Notes: a model not told the origin generated them from the letters alone. Shown: positions 24,474 to 33,404, counted from the stretch's first letter. The stretch: DNA of 52,766 bases from Bacilli bacterium (GCA_900769635.1 CAAGHJ010000003.1:1-52766), one strand, 5' to 3'. Made by a program: numbers and translations.

Positions 24474-26168
24474 CTAATTGTAGTTTTTAGAAAAGGCCCC
24501 TTTTATTTGTTCATATTTTGATAAGTCTGATTTTCCATTCCAAGTTAGGAATCCTCCTTTTAATCCGGCATCATAGAGGGCTCTTACTTGGTCTTCTATT
24601 TTGCTTTCGTTATATATTATGGTTGGGTTCCAGTATGGTGTATCATAGGCTGTTATCCATGTACGTGGTATGGCTGGAGTTGGTATTTCGGTTTGTCTTT
24701 GAGCTGCTCCTTTGGCCCAGTTTAATACTGTATTATAGGGATTACTCCAAGTATCTACACTTCTTCCGAAGTGATCTGTATAGGGCATTGAGCTTATGGC
24801 ATCAACGACATTTGATATGGCTGGCCAGTACTGACCGTAAGCTGTTACGTATTCTCCTGAGCATTCTCCGAAAACGTCTACTGAAAGGTAAACTCCGAGT
24901 TCGTGCATTTGGTCAGTTGCATAGAAGAGGAAGTTTTGGACGGCTTCGGCTTTTTCTTCGTTATATTTGTTTTTGAAATCGCTACCTGCGTTTACGGACA
25001 TATTATAGGCGTCTTCGGGAAATCTTACGTAGTCGTATTGTATTTCGTTAAAACCGAAGTTTTGGACGGCGTCTTTGGCAAGGGCTACGTTATATTCCCA
25101 AGCTCCTCTACTGTAAACTGAGGGCCATAGTCTAGATGATGAGGTTGATTTTATGCAGTCTTCGGGATGGTCTTTTCCGTAATGGGAATCGTTAAAGACT
25201 ACTATACGTCCTATGGTGTATATTCCTGCATCTTTTATTTTTTTTATGGCATTTTTATATGATTCTATGCTATTTATGGCATTTGCATAGGCTGTCGGTG
25301 AGTATTCTTTGGCTACTTCTGATGGATATCCTAATACGCCGTCTTTTATATCTACTACTATGGCGTTTACACCACTTGTTGTTGCTATTTGGAGATAGGC
25401 ATCAATATTATTTATTACACCTGAATTTAAGTACATTGTTTTGGCTTCTTTTTGAAGGGGATTATCTTCAAAATTTGGTTTTTCGTTGGGATAGTAATCT
25501 AAGGTACTGGCTTTACCTCCGTATAGTTCTCTTCCGGTATATTTTCTGTCTTTATGGATATCATATACATTGTTTTCGTTATAGTTTTCGCTTGCTTTTT
25601 CACTGGTTGATACTAGGTATTTGCTATAAACCCAGCCTTCGGAACCTTCATATTTTATTTTGTATTTGTTTACAGTTCCGTCTTTTTTGATTTCATCAAA
25701 TCCTACTACATCTAACTTACTTCCTTTTTTGGCAAAGGATGTTATTTTGTAGTCGTCTTTTTGGGTATATATTGTTACTGATGTTCTTACGTATCTTTCT
25801 TTTTCTTTGACTACTTCTTTTTCGTTATTTACGAGATTATCTTCATTTATGTAGTATTCTTTACCGTCATATTTTACTTTTATGTAATTGGTTTGGTCTT
25901 TGGTTATTTTATCTTTCATTGTTGTTTTTACTTTGGTATTTCTTGGAAGTGGGGATGTTGTTTCTAAATTTTTTGTTTCTTCATTATATGTAAATGTATT
26001 TATGGTATTTTCTTCAGATGCTAATAGTTTTTCATAAGTTTTGGTTAAATTTATGTTTGTTTTATTTGGTAATAATATGATTGCAAGGATTGCTATTATT
26101 AATATTATTATTATTGCTCCTATTGGTTTTATTCTCACTTTACCTCTTTTTTTATTTTTCTTTTTCAC
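24474..26168 (-). CDS. Membrane-anchored SH3-domain, putative glycoside hydrolase (DUF4015)
   Basis: About 564 residues. A basic start and one helix (about 12-33) anchor the protein. Residues about 70-200 hold two SH3-like units (VKYDGKEYYINEDN; IKYEGSEGWVYSKYL). The C-terminal 330 residues match the putative glycoside hydrolase family DUF4015: ARE/KTMYLNSG-like opening, VNAIVVDIKDGVLGYPSE near 268, YTIGRIVVFND near 313, FNEIQYDYVRFPED near 373, LSVDVFGECSGEYV near 418 and FLTWNGKSD near 545. Conserved Asp and Glu on the barrel strands would be catalytic. It probably acts on wall polysaccharide outside the membrane. The GTG at 26168 is chosen because AGGTGG lies five bases ahead of it; an in-frame GTG nine bases upstream overlaps that site. 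Confidence 0.85.
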   Translation of the reverse strand: MKKKNKKRGKVRIKPIGAIIIILIIAILAIILLPNKTNINLTKTYEKLLASEENTINTFTYNEETKNLETTSPLPRNTKVKTTMKDKITKDQTNYIKVKYDGKEYYINEDNLVNNEKEVVKEKERYVRTSVTIYTQKDDYKITSFAKKGSKLDVVGFDEIKKDGTVNKYKIKYEGSEGWVYSKYLVSTSEKASENYNENNVYDIHKDRKYTGRELYGGKASTLDYYPNEKPNFEDNPLQKEAKTMYLNSGVINNIDAYLQIATTSGVNAIVVDIKDGVLGYPSEVAKEYSPTAYANAINSIESYKNAIKKIKDAGIYTIGRIVVFNDSHYGKDHPEDCIKSTSSSRLWPSVYSRGAWEYNVALAKDAVQNFGFNEIQYDYVRFPEDAYNMSVNAGSDFKNKYNEEKAEAVQNFLFYATDQMHELGVYLSVDVFGECSGEYVTAYGQYWPAISNVVDAISSMPYTDHFGRSVDTWSNPYNTVLNWAKGAAQRQTEIPTPAIPRTWITAYDTPYWNPTIIYNESKIEDQVRALYDAGLKGGFLTWNGKSDLSKYEQIKGAFSKNYN

Positions 26169-26325
26169 TTCTACCACCTAACTATCATTAGTATACCACA
26201 TTATGTTTTTTTTTACTATACATTTTTTTGTTTTTGGGAATATGTGGTTTACAGTTTTTATAAATTTGCAACTTTTTAAAGACATTTTTTGGGTTTTCTG
26301 ATACAATTAAAGGGGAAGTGATTTG

Positions 26326-26640
26326 ATGAGACTTGTTTATGGTAATAGGGAGATTGAACTTACTGAATGTAATAGTTTTTGGTCAAGATTTAGGGGATTT
26401 ATGTTAGTGAAGAATATTGATAGGGCTTTATTGTTTAGGAATTGTAATAGTATTCATACTTTTTTTATGAGAGATAATATTGATGTTATTATGTGTGATG
26501 GGGATGGGAATGTTTTATTTTTTTGGAGGGATTTTGGAAGGGGAAGGGTTATTCTTCCTAAAAGGGGTGTTAAGTACACGATTGAAACGCCTAAGAATTT
26601 TTTTGATATTAAAATTAATACCAAGATTGACTTTTTTTAA
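26326..26640 (+). CDS. DUF192 family protein
   Basis: A 104-residue protein with the DUF192 landmarks: SFWSRFRGFMLVKN near 18, the NSIHTFFMRDNIDVI segment near 42 that is the family signature, and a C-terminal ETPKNFFD. DUF192 proteins are small beta folds of unknown function. Many carry a signal peptide; this one does not. The ATG at 26326 is preferred to the TTG three bases earlier because AGGGGAAGTG gives normal spacing. Confidence 0.85.
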   Translation: MRLVYGNREIELTECNSFWSRFRGFMLVKNIDRALLFRNCNSIHTFFMRDNIDVIMCDGDGNVLFFWRDFGRGRVILPKRGVKYTIETPKNFFDIKINTKIDFF

Positions 26641-26653
26641 TCTTGGTATTTTA
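26617..26653. terminator. Hairpin between DUF192 and lipoprotein genes
   Basis: A perfect 12-bp stem, 26617-26628 with 26639-26650, covering the stop codon of the DUF192 gene. The T run on the + side is short (TATTTT), and the minus side is AT-rich. Confidence 0.65.
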
Positions 26654-27202
26654 GTTATTTGTACTTGTGATACTGAAATCTTCATCGAGATTTATGGTTA
26701 TGTTGGTATTTTTTCCGACGGGATAGATGTCTATCCATTTTATATATATTTCTTCTAAGAATTTATTGGATAGTTTTATGTTTTCATTGTAAAATATTAC
26801 ATCTATGGTATCGTTTAGTATTATGTTTTCTTTATTTTTATTTGCATATATGTAAATGAAATTGCAATCTTTAAGGGTCGTTTGGGTAATTTTTTCATTA
26901 TTGTATATGCAGAATTTGTAATTTTGTATATAGGCTACTTGCAGTTTTTCTTTTTTTAGGGAGAGGTTTTTGTATGATAGGTTTTCTCCTGCGGTATAGT
27001 ATATGTAATTGGGATTGGGAATGTTTTTGGTAGTGGTTAGGTTTTGTATTATTTGGATTTGATTTATTTTATATATTATGTTTTGATTTTGGTTTATGGT
27101 TATTGTGGTTATTTCTTCACTACTTACTTGCCTTGTTTTATGGCAACCTAGGAGAAGTATTAGTAGTGGTATTATAATTATTATTTTTTTTATAGGCAAC
27201 AC
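26651..27202 (-). CDS. Putative lipoprotein of unknown function
   Basis: A 183-residue protein whose start has KK, a hydrophobic stretch and LLLGC, a lipobox with Cys19, so it is probably lipid-anchored outside. The remainder is rich in Asn, Ile and Thr and matches nothing I recognise. It lies 18 bp downstream of the CCA-adding enzyme gene and is likely its operon partner. The GTG start has AGAGG touching it, so the exact start is uncertain. Confidence 0.6.
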   Translation of the reverse strand: MLPIKKIIIIIPLLILLLGCHKTRQVSSEEITTITINQNQNIIYKINQIQIIQNLTTTKNIPNPNYIYYTAGENLSYKNLSLKKEKLQVAYIQNYKFCIYNNEKITQTTLKDCNFIYIYANKNKENIILNDTIDVIFYNENIKLSNKFLEEIYIKWIDIYPVGKNTNITINLDEDFSITSTNN

Positions 27203-27220
27203 CTCTAATATAGAGTATGT

Positions 27221-28309
27221 TTATTTGTATTTTTCTATAATATAGTTAGTTAGATTTTTTTTGTTATTGGGTAGTTTTCTTGATATTATTTGTTTTTCGA
27301 GGTCATTTATTATTTCTTTGATATAAATACCGGCTGGTTTTTCTATTATTTTTGATATTTCTAGGGGGGTTAGTTTGATTTCATTTGGGGATTTGATTGG
27401 TAAGTTATCATAGTTTTCCATTAGGTTACTTGTATTTTGTTTTTTGATTTGGCCCACGATAGTGCATAAATATGGTCCGTAATGGTACAGGTTATAGTCA
27501 TTTAATTCTTTATTCATTAGTTCTTTGATTTTGTCCATTTGTTGTTTTTCGTGCTTAGTGAAGGGATAGATGTCCTGTACATCGAGTTGGGCCCATATTC
27601 CGAGAAGATCGTCGCACATTGTGATGGTATCTAGTTTTTCTAGTTCGAGATATTTGAGTAATTTTAGGTTTTTGAGCAATTCGCGGCCTCGTTCTTTGTT
27701 GGGAGACGTGAATATTTTGTTTAATTCGTCTTTTTTACGTTGATAGGATAATTTTTTGAGGAGGCAGGCATACTTTTTGATATATGTTTTTGTTTTATCG
27801 TCGATAGTGAAATCTAGGATTGTCGCGAAACGGACGGCTCTTAAAATGCGTAAGGAGTCTTCTTTGATTTTATAGCGGGGATTGCCGACGGTTTTGATTT
27901 TGCGATCAATTAGGTCTTCGCGGATATTTAATTCGTCGAGAATATTTCCGTCTTTGTCAATACAAAATGTGTTTATAGTGAAGTCTCTTCTTAATAGGTC
28001 TTTTTTGAGATCTTTTATGTATTTTATTTTTATTGGTTTGCGATTATCTTCGTATTTTATGTCTCTTCGAAAGGTTGTTACGTCAAATTTTATGTTTTTG
28101 TAGATTATTTTTACACTCCCGTAATTTATTTCTGATTGTTTTTCGATGTCAAATAGTTCCATTATTTCTCTTGGGGTCGCAGAAGCGCAAATGTCAATAT
28201 CAAATGATTTTTTGTCCAATAGCATATCTCTTACGTACCCACCAACTATGTAGGCTAAATAGCCGTGTTCGTTAAAGATATTTAGGACTTCCAATGCTTT
28301 TTTATACAC
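27221..28309 (-). CDS. cca: CCA tRNA nucleotidyltransferase
   Basis: Adds or repairs the 3' CCA of tRNAs. The 362-residue class II enzyme has the head-domain motifs YIVGGYVRDMLL at 16-27 and FDIDICASA near 36 with the catalytic DxD, the KFDVTTFRRD strand near 73, LRRDFTINTFCID near 107 (nucleotide-selecting region) and the RILRAVRFA helix near 149. It is shorter than the roughly 400-450 residues of relatives because the C-terminal region is reduced. GTG start with AGGTGAT five bases ahead. The tRNA-Gly in the window already encodes CCA, so this enzyme may mainly repair ends. Confidence 0.93.
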   Translation of the reverse strand: MYKKALEVLNIFNEHGYLAYIVGGYVRDMLLDKKSFDIDICASATPREIMELFDIEKQSEINYGSVKIIYKNIKFDVTTFRRDIKYEDNRKPIKIKYIKDLKKDLLRRDFTINTFCIDKDGNILDELNIREDLIDRKIKTVGNPRYKIKEDSLRILRAVRFATILDFTIDDKTKTYIKKYACLLKKLSYQRKKDELNKIFTSPNKERGRELLKNLKLLKYLELEKLDTITMCDDLLGIWAQLDVQDIYPFTKHEKQQMDKIKELMNKELNDYNLYHYGPYLCTIVGQIKKQNTSNLMENYDNLPIKSPNEIKLTPLEISKIIEKPAGIYIKEIINDLEKQIISRKLPNNKKNLTNYIIEKYK

Positions 28310-28401
28310 AATATCACCTTCTTAATTATATCATTTTATGGGTGATAATTGTATGTATTTTGGTTATTTTGACATTTTTTGGTGTAAAGTTGGTAATTTT
28401 A

Positions 28402-28431
28402 TTGTTAAATATGGTTTTTTGGTGCTATAAT
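28402..28431 (+). promoter_or_regulatory. Promoter of ddl
   Basis: TTGTTA (28402-28407), an 18-bp spacer and TATAAT (28426-28431) preceded by TGC, an extended -10. The leader of about 55 bases before the ATG shows no clear structure. Confidence 0.65.
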
Positions 28432-28494
28432 AGAGTATATTTTATTTGGTACTAGTAGTTTTACTGTATCATATAATTTATGGGAGGTAATTTG

Positions 28495-29502
28495 ATGAAA
28501 AGTGTTTTAATTTTATTTGGGGGTAATTCGGCTGAGCATTTGGTCTCTTGTATGAGTGCTAAGGAGATTAGAGAGAATATTGATACTGATAGGTTTTTGG
28601 TTAGTATGGCTGGTATTAGTAAGGAAAATGTGTGGTATGAGTATAATGATGATCTTAGTATTCTTGCGAAGGGGGAATGGTTAGAAGCGGAAAAGATTGT
28701 ACTGATTGATAATATTGTTGAGTATCTTAAGGGGTTTGATGTTGTTTTTCCTATTATTCATGGTTGTCAGGGTGAGGATGGGAAATTGCAGGGTTTGTTT
28801 GAGATGATTGGTATTAATTATGTTGGTAATGGGGTTCTTAGTAGTGCCGTTACGTTTGATAAGGGTTATTCTAAGATTTTATGTGATTATTATGATATTC
28901 CGCAAACGGACTATGTTGTGTTTCACGAAAGGGAATTTAATAAAAATACTTCGGTGCTTTGTGAAAAGAGGCTTGGTTATCCTATGATTGTTAAGCCTGC
29001 TAATGGGGGTAGTTCAATTGGAATTGGGATTTGTAAGAATAAGAGGGAGTTTAATAGGTGTGTTAAAGAGGCTTTAAAGTTTGATAGTAAGATTGTTGTG
29101 GAGGAATTTGTTAAGGCGATTGATATTGAATGTGGATATTTGGAGAATAATGGGCTTAATTTGTCTATTCCTGGGGAGATTGAGAGTGTTAATTTGTTCT
29201 ATGATTATGATGCAAAGTATGTAATGGATTCTAAGATTGTTATTCCAAGTAGGAGAACTGATAGGATTGGTAAGAGGGTTTATGATATTGCTAAGCGGGT
29301 TATTGATATTTTTGATATTAGGGGGATTGCTCGTATTGATTTTTTGTATGATGAGGAGAATGATGTGCTTTTCTTTAATGAGATTAATACGATGCCTGGT
29401 TTTACTTCTATTAGTATGTATTCGAAGTTGTGGGAAGCTGAGGGGATTTGCTACAAGGAACTTATTACAAGGCTTATTGAGACTGAGACTAATGCTAAAT
29501 AG
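28495..29502 (+). CDS. ddl: D-alanine-D-alanine ligase
   Basis: Joins two D-Ala with ATP to make the dipeptide end of peptidoglycan precursors. The 335-residue protein has ILFGGNSAEHLVS near 6, the FPIIHGCQGEDGKLQGLFEM segment near 87, MIVKPANGGSSIGIG near 164 (ATP-binding), and the metal-binding FFNEINTMPGFT near 298. The omega-loop region reads YDYDAKYV, with Tyr-Asp-Ala-Lys as in enzymes making D-Ala-D-Ala rather than D-Ala-D-Ser. A longer frame begins 15 bases upstream, but its GGGAGG would then lie inside the gene, so the ATG at 28495 is chosen. Confidence 0.93.
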   Translation: MKSVLILFGGNSAEHLVSCMSAKEIRENIDTDRFLVSMAGISKENVWYEYNDDLSILAKGEWLEAEKIVLIDNIVEYLKGFDVVFPIIHGCQGEDGKLQGLFEMIGINYVGNGVLSSAVTFDKGYSKILCDYYDIPQTDYVVFHEREFNKNTSVLCEKRLGYPMIVKPANGGSSIGIGICKNKREFNRCVKEALKFDSKIVVEEFVKAIDIECGYLENNGLNLSIPGEIESVNLFYDYDAKYVMDSKIVIPSRRTDRIGKRVYDIAKRVIDIFDIRGIARIDFLYDEENDVLFFNEINTMPGFTSISMYSKLWEAEGICYKELITRLIETETNAK

Positions 29503-29517
29503 TTTAGATATGAATAG

Positions 29518-29565
29518 AACCTATAAGATGTGCTTATTTGGATAAAGCGTCTTATAGGTTTTTTT
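29518..29565 (+). terminator. Intrinsic terminator of ddl
   Basis: Outer stem of 11 bp (29518-29528 with 29550-29560), a further imperfect inner stem, then a T tract. Confidence 0.85.
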
Positions 29566-29618
29566 GATGAGGTAATTGGTTGTATTTTGATTGTTTTAAA
29601 GTAAGAGAAAGTAAGTGT

Positions 29619-30800
29619 TTAATTTAGTATTAGTATTTGGCCTTCTGTCAATGTATCGGATGGGAGGTTGTTTAGGGTTTTGAGGTTAGCGACGGTGGTG
29701 TTATATTTACGGGCAAGGGAGTAAAGAGTGTCGCCTTTGGTTACTTTATGGGTGTTTTTTTCTTCGGTGGGGATGATGAGTTTGTCACCTACTGATAGCA
29801 TATTGGTAGTTAGATTATTGGCTGCTTTGAGGGAGTCGATGCTTACGCCTAAGCGTTTAGCGATTGAATAGAGGGTATCACCACGTTCAACGGTGTAGGT
29901 GTTATTTTTTTGATTGGAGCTTGGTATTTGGATGGTTGTGCCGATGGTGAGGATGTTGCTGGGGAGGTTGTTTATTTTTTTGATGGCGTCGACGGTGGTG
30001 TTATATTTCTTGGATATGGAATAGAGGGAGTCGCCTTTTTTTATGGTGTATGTTTGGTAGGTTGGTTGGGTACTGGGAACCTGTAGGGTCATTCCAACGC
30101 TTAGGTTGTCGGATGGGAGATTGTTTAATTCTTTGATTTTGGAAATGGTTGTATTTTGCTTACGGGCGATGGAGTAAAGGGTGTCACCTTTGGCAACTTT
30201 ATAGGTATCGACGTTGATTTGGGTTGGTGGGGTATAGGGGAGGTTTTTATAGGCGAGGATTGCTTTGATGACGGCTTCGGCGAGGTTTTCGTAGTTTGCT
30301 TTTAGGTAGTCTAGATTTTTGTCGTTGTCAATGAAGCCATATTCGATGATGAGGGGTTCGGTTTGGCCGGTGTTGCGGTGGATGAAATAGTAGTCTTTGG
30401 TAGGGTCGCTGGGGAGGGTTCGTTGGTATATGCGACGTGGGGTGGCTCCGGCGGCTTCGAGATTATTTAGGATGGATGTGGCGAGGGTACTGGGATTTCT
30501 GAGGGCGTAGATGACTTCTGCTCCTTCACCACCCCCAGCATTTAAGTGATTAGAAATCACTATAACATTGGGATTATTTCCATAGAATGATAATATCTCA
30601 TCTGTTCTTTCTTTTGGAGATAAGGTTGTATCTGAATTTCTGGTTATACTTACTGGTATATTTAGTTCTTTTAACCTATCATACATATAATTACTTATAA
30701 GAAGGTTATAATCTTTTTCATACATATTACTCCCAATGGCTCCGGAATCATTTCCTCCATGACCTGGGTCTATTACAATACCTAATAATTGTTCATTCAT
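29619..30800 (-). CDS. N-acetylmuramoyl-L-alanine amidase with four LysM repeats
   Basis: Cleaves the lactyl-Ala bond of peptidoglycan. Residues 5 to about 190 are an Amidase_3 domain: IDPGHGGNDSGAIG near 11 (zinc His), YEKDYNLLIS with the Glu ligand near 27, ISNHLNAGG near 82 (second His) and IEYGFIDN near 151 (catalytic Glu). Four LysM modules follow at about 203-245, 251-294, 301-344 and 350-392, each opening with a (K/R)GD(T/S)LYS(I/L) core. There is no signal peptide or helix, as in the mother-cell lytic amidase CwlC of Bacillus, so a role in releasing the spore is plausible. Base composition changes abruptly inside the gene near 30519 (codon 94). AGGTGAT precedes the ATG. Confidence 0.9.
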   Translation of the reverse strand: MNEQLLGIVIDPGHGGNDSGAIGSNMYEKDYNLLISNYMYDRLKELNIPVSITRNSDTTLSPKERTDEILSFYGNNPNVIVISNHLNAGGGEGAEVIYALRNPSTLATSILNNLEAAGATPRRIYQRTLPSDPTKDYYFIHRNTGQTEPLIIEYGFIDNDKNLDYLKANYENLAEAVIKAILAYKNLPYTPPTQINVDTYKVAKGDTLYSIARKQNTTISKIKELNNLPSDNLSVGMTLQVPSTQPTYQTYTIKKGDSLYSISKKYNTTVDAIKKINNLPSNILTIGTTIQIPSSNQKNNTYTVERGDTLYSIAKRLGVSIDSLKAANNLTTNMLSVGDKLIIPTEEKNTHKVTKGDTLYSLARKYNTTVANLKTLNNLPSDTLTEGQILILN

Positions 30801-30815
30801 TTATATCACCTAGAT

Positions 30816-30842
30816 TATTTTATGTTTATTTAGCTGTTTTGT
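30816..30842 (-). promoter_or_regulatory. Candidate sigma-K promoter of the LysM amidase
   Basis: On the minus strand AC (30842-30841), 16 bases, then CATAAAATA (30824-30816), fitting the AC-N16/17-CATANNNTA pattern of sigma-K. The predicted start would fall at or inside the ribosome site (30811-30805), leaving almost no leader, which weakens the call. Confidence 0.3.
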
Positions 30843-30885
30843 TATAGATTTAAATAAATATATATTATATTCACTATATTCATAT

Positions 30886-30925
30886 ATAAAAAGAAAGATA
30901 AATCAGTTAATAATTTTCTTTCTTT
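30886..30925 (-). terminator. Hairpin after the metal-efflux operon
   Basis: A 9-bp stem, TCTTTCTTT (30917-30925) with AAAGAAAGA (30890-30898), large loop, followed on the minus strand by TTTTTATAT. Weak but in the right place, about 20 bp after the ATPase stop. Confidence 0.45.
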
Positions 30926-30943
30926 ATCTAAAATATTATACTA

Positions 30944-32791
30944 TTATTTACTTTCTGTTTTTAATATTCTTAAAGCATTTAATATAGCTAATACTGATAC
31001 ACCGACATCAGCAAAAACAGCAGCCCACATTGTGGCAATTCCTAATGATGCCAATATTAATACTAACACTTTAACAGTAAGAGCAAATATTATGTTTTCT
31101 TTTACAATCTTCATTGTTCGTTTTGATACATTTATGGCTGCGGCTATTTTAGATGGTTCATCTGTCATTATGACGATGTCTGCTGCTTCAACAGCAGCAT
31201 CAGAACCAAGACCGCCCATTGCTACGCCAATATCTGATAATGCTAATACTGGGGCATCGTTTATGCCATCTCCTACAAATAGTAACTTGCTTTTCTCACT
31301 TTTATTTTTCATCAAATCTTCTACTATTTTTACTTTATCTTGAGGAAGTAGTTCAGAATGGTATTCATCTATACCTAGTTTTTCAGAAACTTCCTTACTT
31401 ACTTCGTCTTTATCACCTGTAAGCATTACTATTTTCTTTACATTGTGTTTTTTTAATTCTTTGACAGTTTTATATGAATCTTCTTTAATTTTATCAGATA
31501 CTTCTATACTTCCTATGTAGTTATTATTGCGAGATACATAAATTTGGTTTTTGTTATTTTCTGGCAAATTTATTTTGTATTCTTTCATTAGTTTTGCATT
31601 GCCTACTAATATTTCTTCACCATTTATAGTGGCTTTTACTCCTTTTCCTGATATTTCTTTTACGTCTGATATTTTTTTTGGATCTATTTTTTCACCGTAT
31701 TCTTCCTTTATAGATAGTGCTATGGGGTGAGTTGAGTAGTTTTCTGCATAAGATGCTAGTTTTAATAATTCTTTTTCTGTCACTCCCGTAGGGCTAATGT
31801 TTTGAACTTTGAATTTTCCTTCGGTTAGGGTTCCTGTTTTGTCACAAACTATTATTTCGATGTTGGAGAGGGCTTCAAGGTAATTGCTTCCTTTGACTAG
31901 CACGCCTATTTTGGATGAGGCCCCTATTCCGCCGAAGAAGCTTAGGGGAATAGAGATGACGAGGGCACACGGACAGGATACTACTAGAAATGTAAGGGCA
32001 CGATAAATCCACGTTATGAATGATTGGCTGAAAATTATTGGGGGGATTATGGCTATTATTAGGGCAATTATTACAACAATTGGGGTGTAATATTTGGCAA
32101 ACTTACTTATAAAGGCTTCTGATTTTGATTTTCTGCTACTAGCATTTTCTACTAATTCGAGAATTTTGCTTACGGTTGATTCGCCAAATTCCTTCATTAC
32201 TTTTACTTTTAGTAGTCCTGTATTATTTACGCAACCGCTAAGGACTTCATCGCCTTGTTTGACATTTGTTGGCATTGATTCGCCAGTAAGGGCAACTGTG
32301 TTTAGGGATGATTCTCCCTCAATAATTATTCCGTCTAGGGGAATTTTTTCACCTGGTTTTATGATAATTATTTCGGCAATTTTTACATTTTCGGGGGCTA
32401 CTTTTTGCAGATTTCCTTCTCTTTCGACATTGGCATAATCTGGTCTGATATTCATTAGTTCTTTTACTGACTTTCGGGATTTATCTACAGCAAGAGATTG
32501 GAATAATTCCCCTATTTGATAAAATAGCATAACGGCAACGGCTTCGGGTAATTCTCCAATTGCAAGGGCCCCTAGGGTGGCAATTGTCATTAAGAAATTT
32601 TCATCGAAGATTTTTCTTCTTTTTATATTTTTGAGGGCTTTATGTAAAACTGGAAGTCCTACTATTAGGTATGATATTATAAATAGTATTGCACTTATTA
32701 TTTGTATTTTTTCTTTGGTGATGAAGGCAAGAAAGAGGAATATAAATGATATTATTATATTTTGAAGATTTTTCTTCATTTTTTTTGTCAT
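30944..32791 (-). CDS. cadA: Zinc/cadmium/lead-transporting P-type ATPase (P1B-2)
   Basis: A 615-residue metal-efflux pump of the inner membrane. It has the actuator TGES in VALTGESMP, the ion-binding CPC in SCPCALVISIP, the phosphorylation motif DKTGTLTEG, the THPIA heavy-metal HP motif, and the hinge GDGINDAPVL. The ADVGVSVLAILNALRIL end carries the Asp-x-Gly of the Zn/Cd/Pb subgroup. The usual N-terminal metal-binding domain is absent; a free HMA protein is encoded just upstream, with one base between the genes and the AGAGGAG site inside it. The substrate is inferred from the subgroup and the CadC-like regulator. Confidence 0.93.
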   Translation of the reverse strand: MTKKMKKNLQNIIISFIFLFLAFITKEKIQIISAILFIISYLIVGLPVLHKALKNIKRRKIFDENFLMTIATLGALAIGELPEAVAVMLFYQIGELFQSLAVDKSRKSVKELMNIRPDYANVEREGNLQKVAPENVKIAEIIIIKPGEKIPLDGIIIEGESSLNTVALTGESMPTNVKQGDEVLSGCVNNTGLLKVKVMKEFGESTVSKILELVENASSRKSKSEAFISKFAKYYTPIVVIIALIIAIIPPIIFSQSFITWIYRALTFLVVSCPCALVISIPLSFFGGIGASSKIGVLVKGSNYLEALSNIEIIVCDKTGTLTEGKFKVQNISPTGVTEKELLKLASYAENYSTHPIALSIKEEYGEKIDPKKISDVKEISGKGVKATINGEEILVGNAKLMKEYKINLPENNKNQIYVSRNNNYIGSIEVSDKIKEDSYKTVKELKKHNVKKIVMLTGDKDEVSKEVSEKLGIDEYHSELLPQDKVKIVEDLMKNKSEKSKLLFVGDGINDAPVLALSDIGVAMGGLGSDAAVEAADIVIMTDEPSKIAAAINVSKRTMKIVKENIIFALTVKVLVLILASLGIATMWAAVFADVGVSVLAILNALRILKTESK

Positions 32792-32792
32792 A

Positions 32793-33017
32793 TTATTGCT
32801 CCTCTATGGTCACATCTGGCTCAGATTTGGTTATTGTTTTTTTGACTTTCTTAATTAATTCATCATAGTTTTCTTCATTACAATCAAAGTTTAATTTTTG
32901 AGTTAAAAAATTTATGGAAACGTTTTCGATATCTGCTATTTCTTGTAATTCTTCCTCTAACTCTCTAGCACAGTTTGGACAATCTAGTCCTTCAATTTTT
33001 AATTTATATTTTTTCAT
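32793..33017 (-). CDS. Free heavy-metal-associated (HMA) domain protein
   Basis: A 74-residue ferredoxin-like HMA protein with GLDCPNCAREL at 9-19; the two cysteines bind the metal. A C-terminal acidic tail (EPDVTIEEQ) is added. It corresponds to the N-terminal domain that most CadA/ZntA pumps carry fused. Located between the repressor and the pump, it could hand metal to the pump as a chaperone. Confidence 0.88.
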   Translation of the reverse strand: MKKYKLKIEGLDCPNCARELEEELQEIADIENVSINFLTQKLNFDCNEENYDELIKKVKKTITKSEPDVTIEEQ

Positions 33018-33035
33018 TTTTATCTTTCCTTTCTT

Positions 33036-33404
33036 TTAAGTATTTGTTTGATGGTTTATGTGTTCAAGTGCTATTTCGAATAGTCTTTTAATGTGTTCAT
33101 CATCTAGTGTATAGTATACTTCTTTGCCACTTTTTCTTGTTTTTACTATTTGGCTTTGTCTTAGTAAACGGAGTTGATGGGATACTGCTGATTTTGTCAT
33201 TTTGAGAACATTGGCTATATCACACACACACATTTCTTCGTTATCAAGGGCAAAGAGAATGCGACAACGAGTTGGGTCTCCTATTAATTTGAATAATTTG
33301 GCTAAATTTTCAAATGTTGTTGTACTTGGTAATTTGTTTAAAACATTAGCCACGGCTTCCTTATGTATTATATTGCAATCACACATATATTCATTTTTTG
33401 GCAC
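33036..33404 (-). CDS. cadC: CadC/ArsR-type metal-responsive repressor
   Basis: A 122-residue winged-helix repressor. The N-terminus has CDC (residues 8-10) and the DNA-binding region has MCVCD near 57-61, the ELCVCD-type cysteine pair of CadC that binds Cd, Pb or Zn. The recognition helix follows (MTKSAVSHQLRLLRQ). The C-terminal helix DDEHIKRLFEIALEHINH carries an Asp-His/Glu-His set as in the alpha-5 zinc site. Metal binding should release it from the palindrome at 33419-33444. It starts with GTG after AAGGAGGA. First gene of cadC-HMA-cadA. Confidence 0.93.
   Translation of the reverse strand: MPKNEYMCDCNIIHKEAVANVLNKLPSTTTFENLAKLFKLIGDPTRCRILFALDNEEMCVCDIANVLKMTKSAVSHQLRLLRQSQIVKTRKSGKEVYYTLDDEHIKRLFEIALEHINHQTNT

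Noticed and set aside
24518..24976. Long open frame opposite the glycoside-hydrolase-like gene
   Set aside because: It is the antisense shadow of a gene with clear family motifs, has no ribosome site, and its Leu/Arg-rich translation is an artefact of strand composition.
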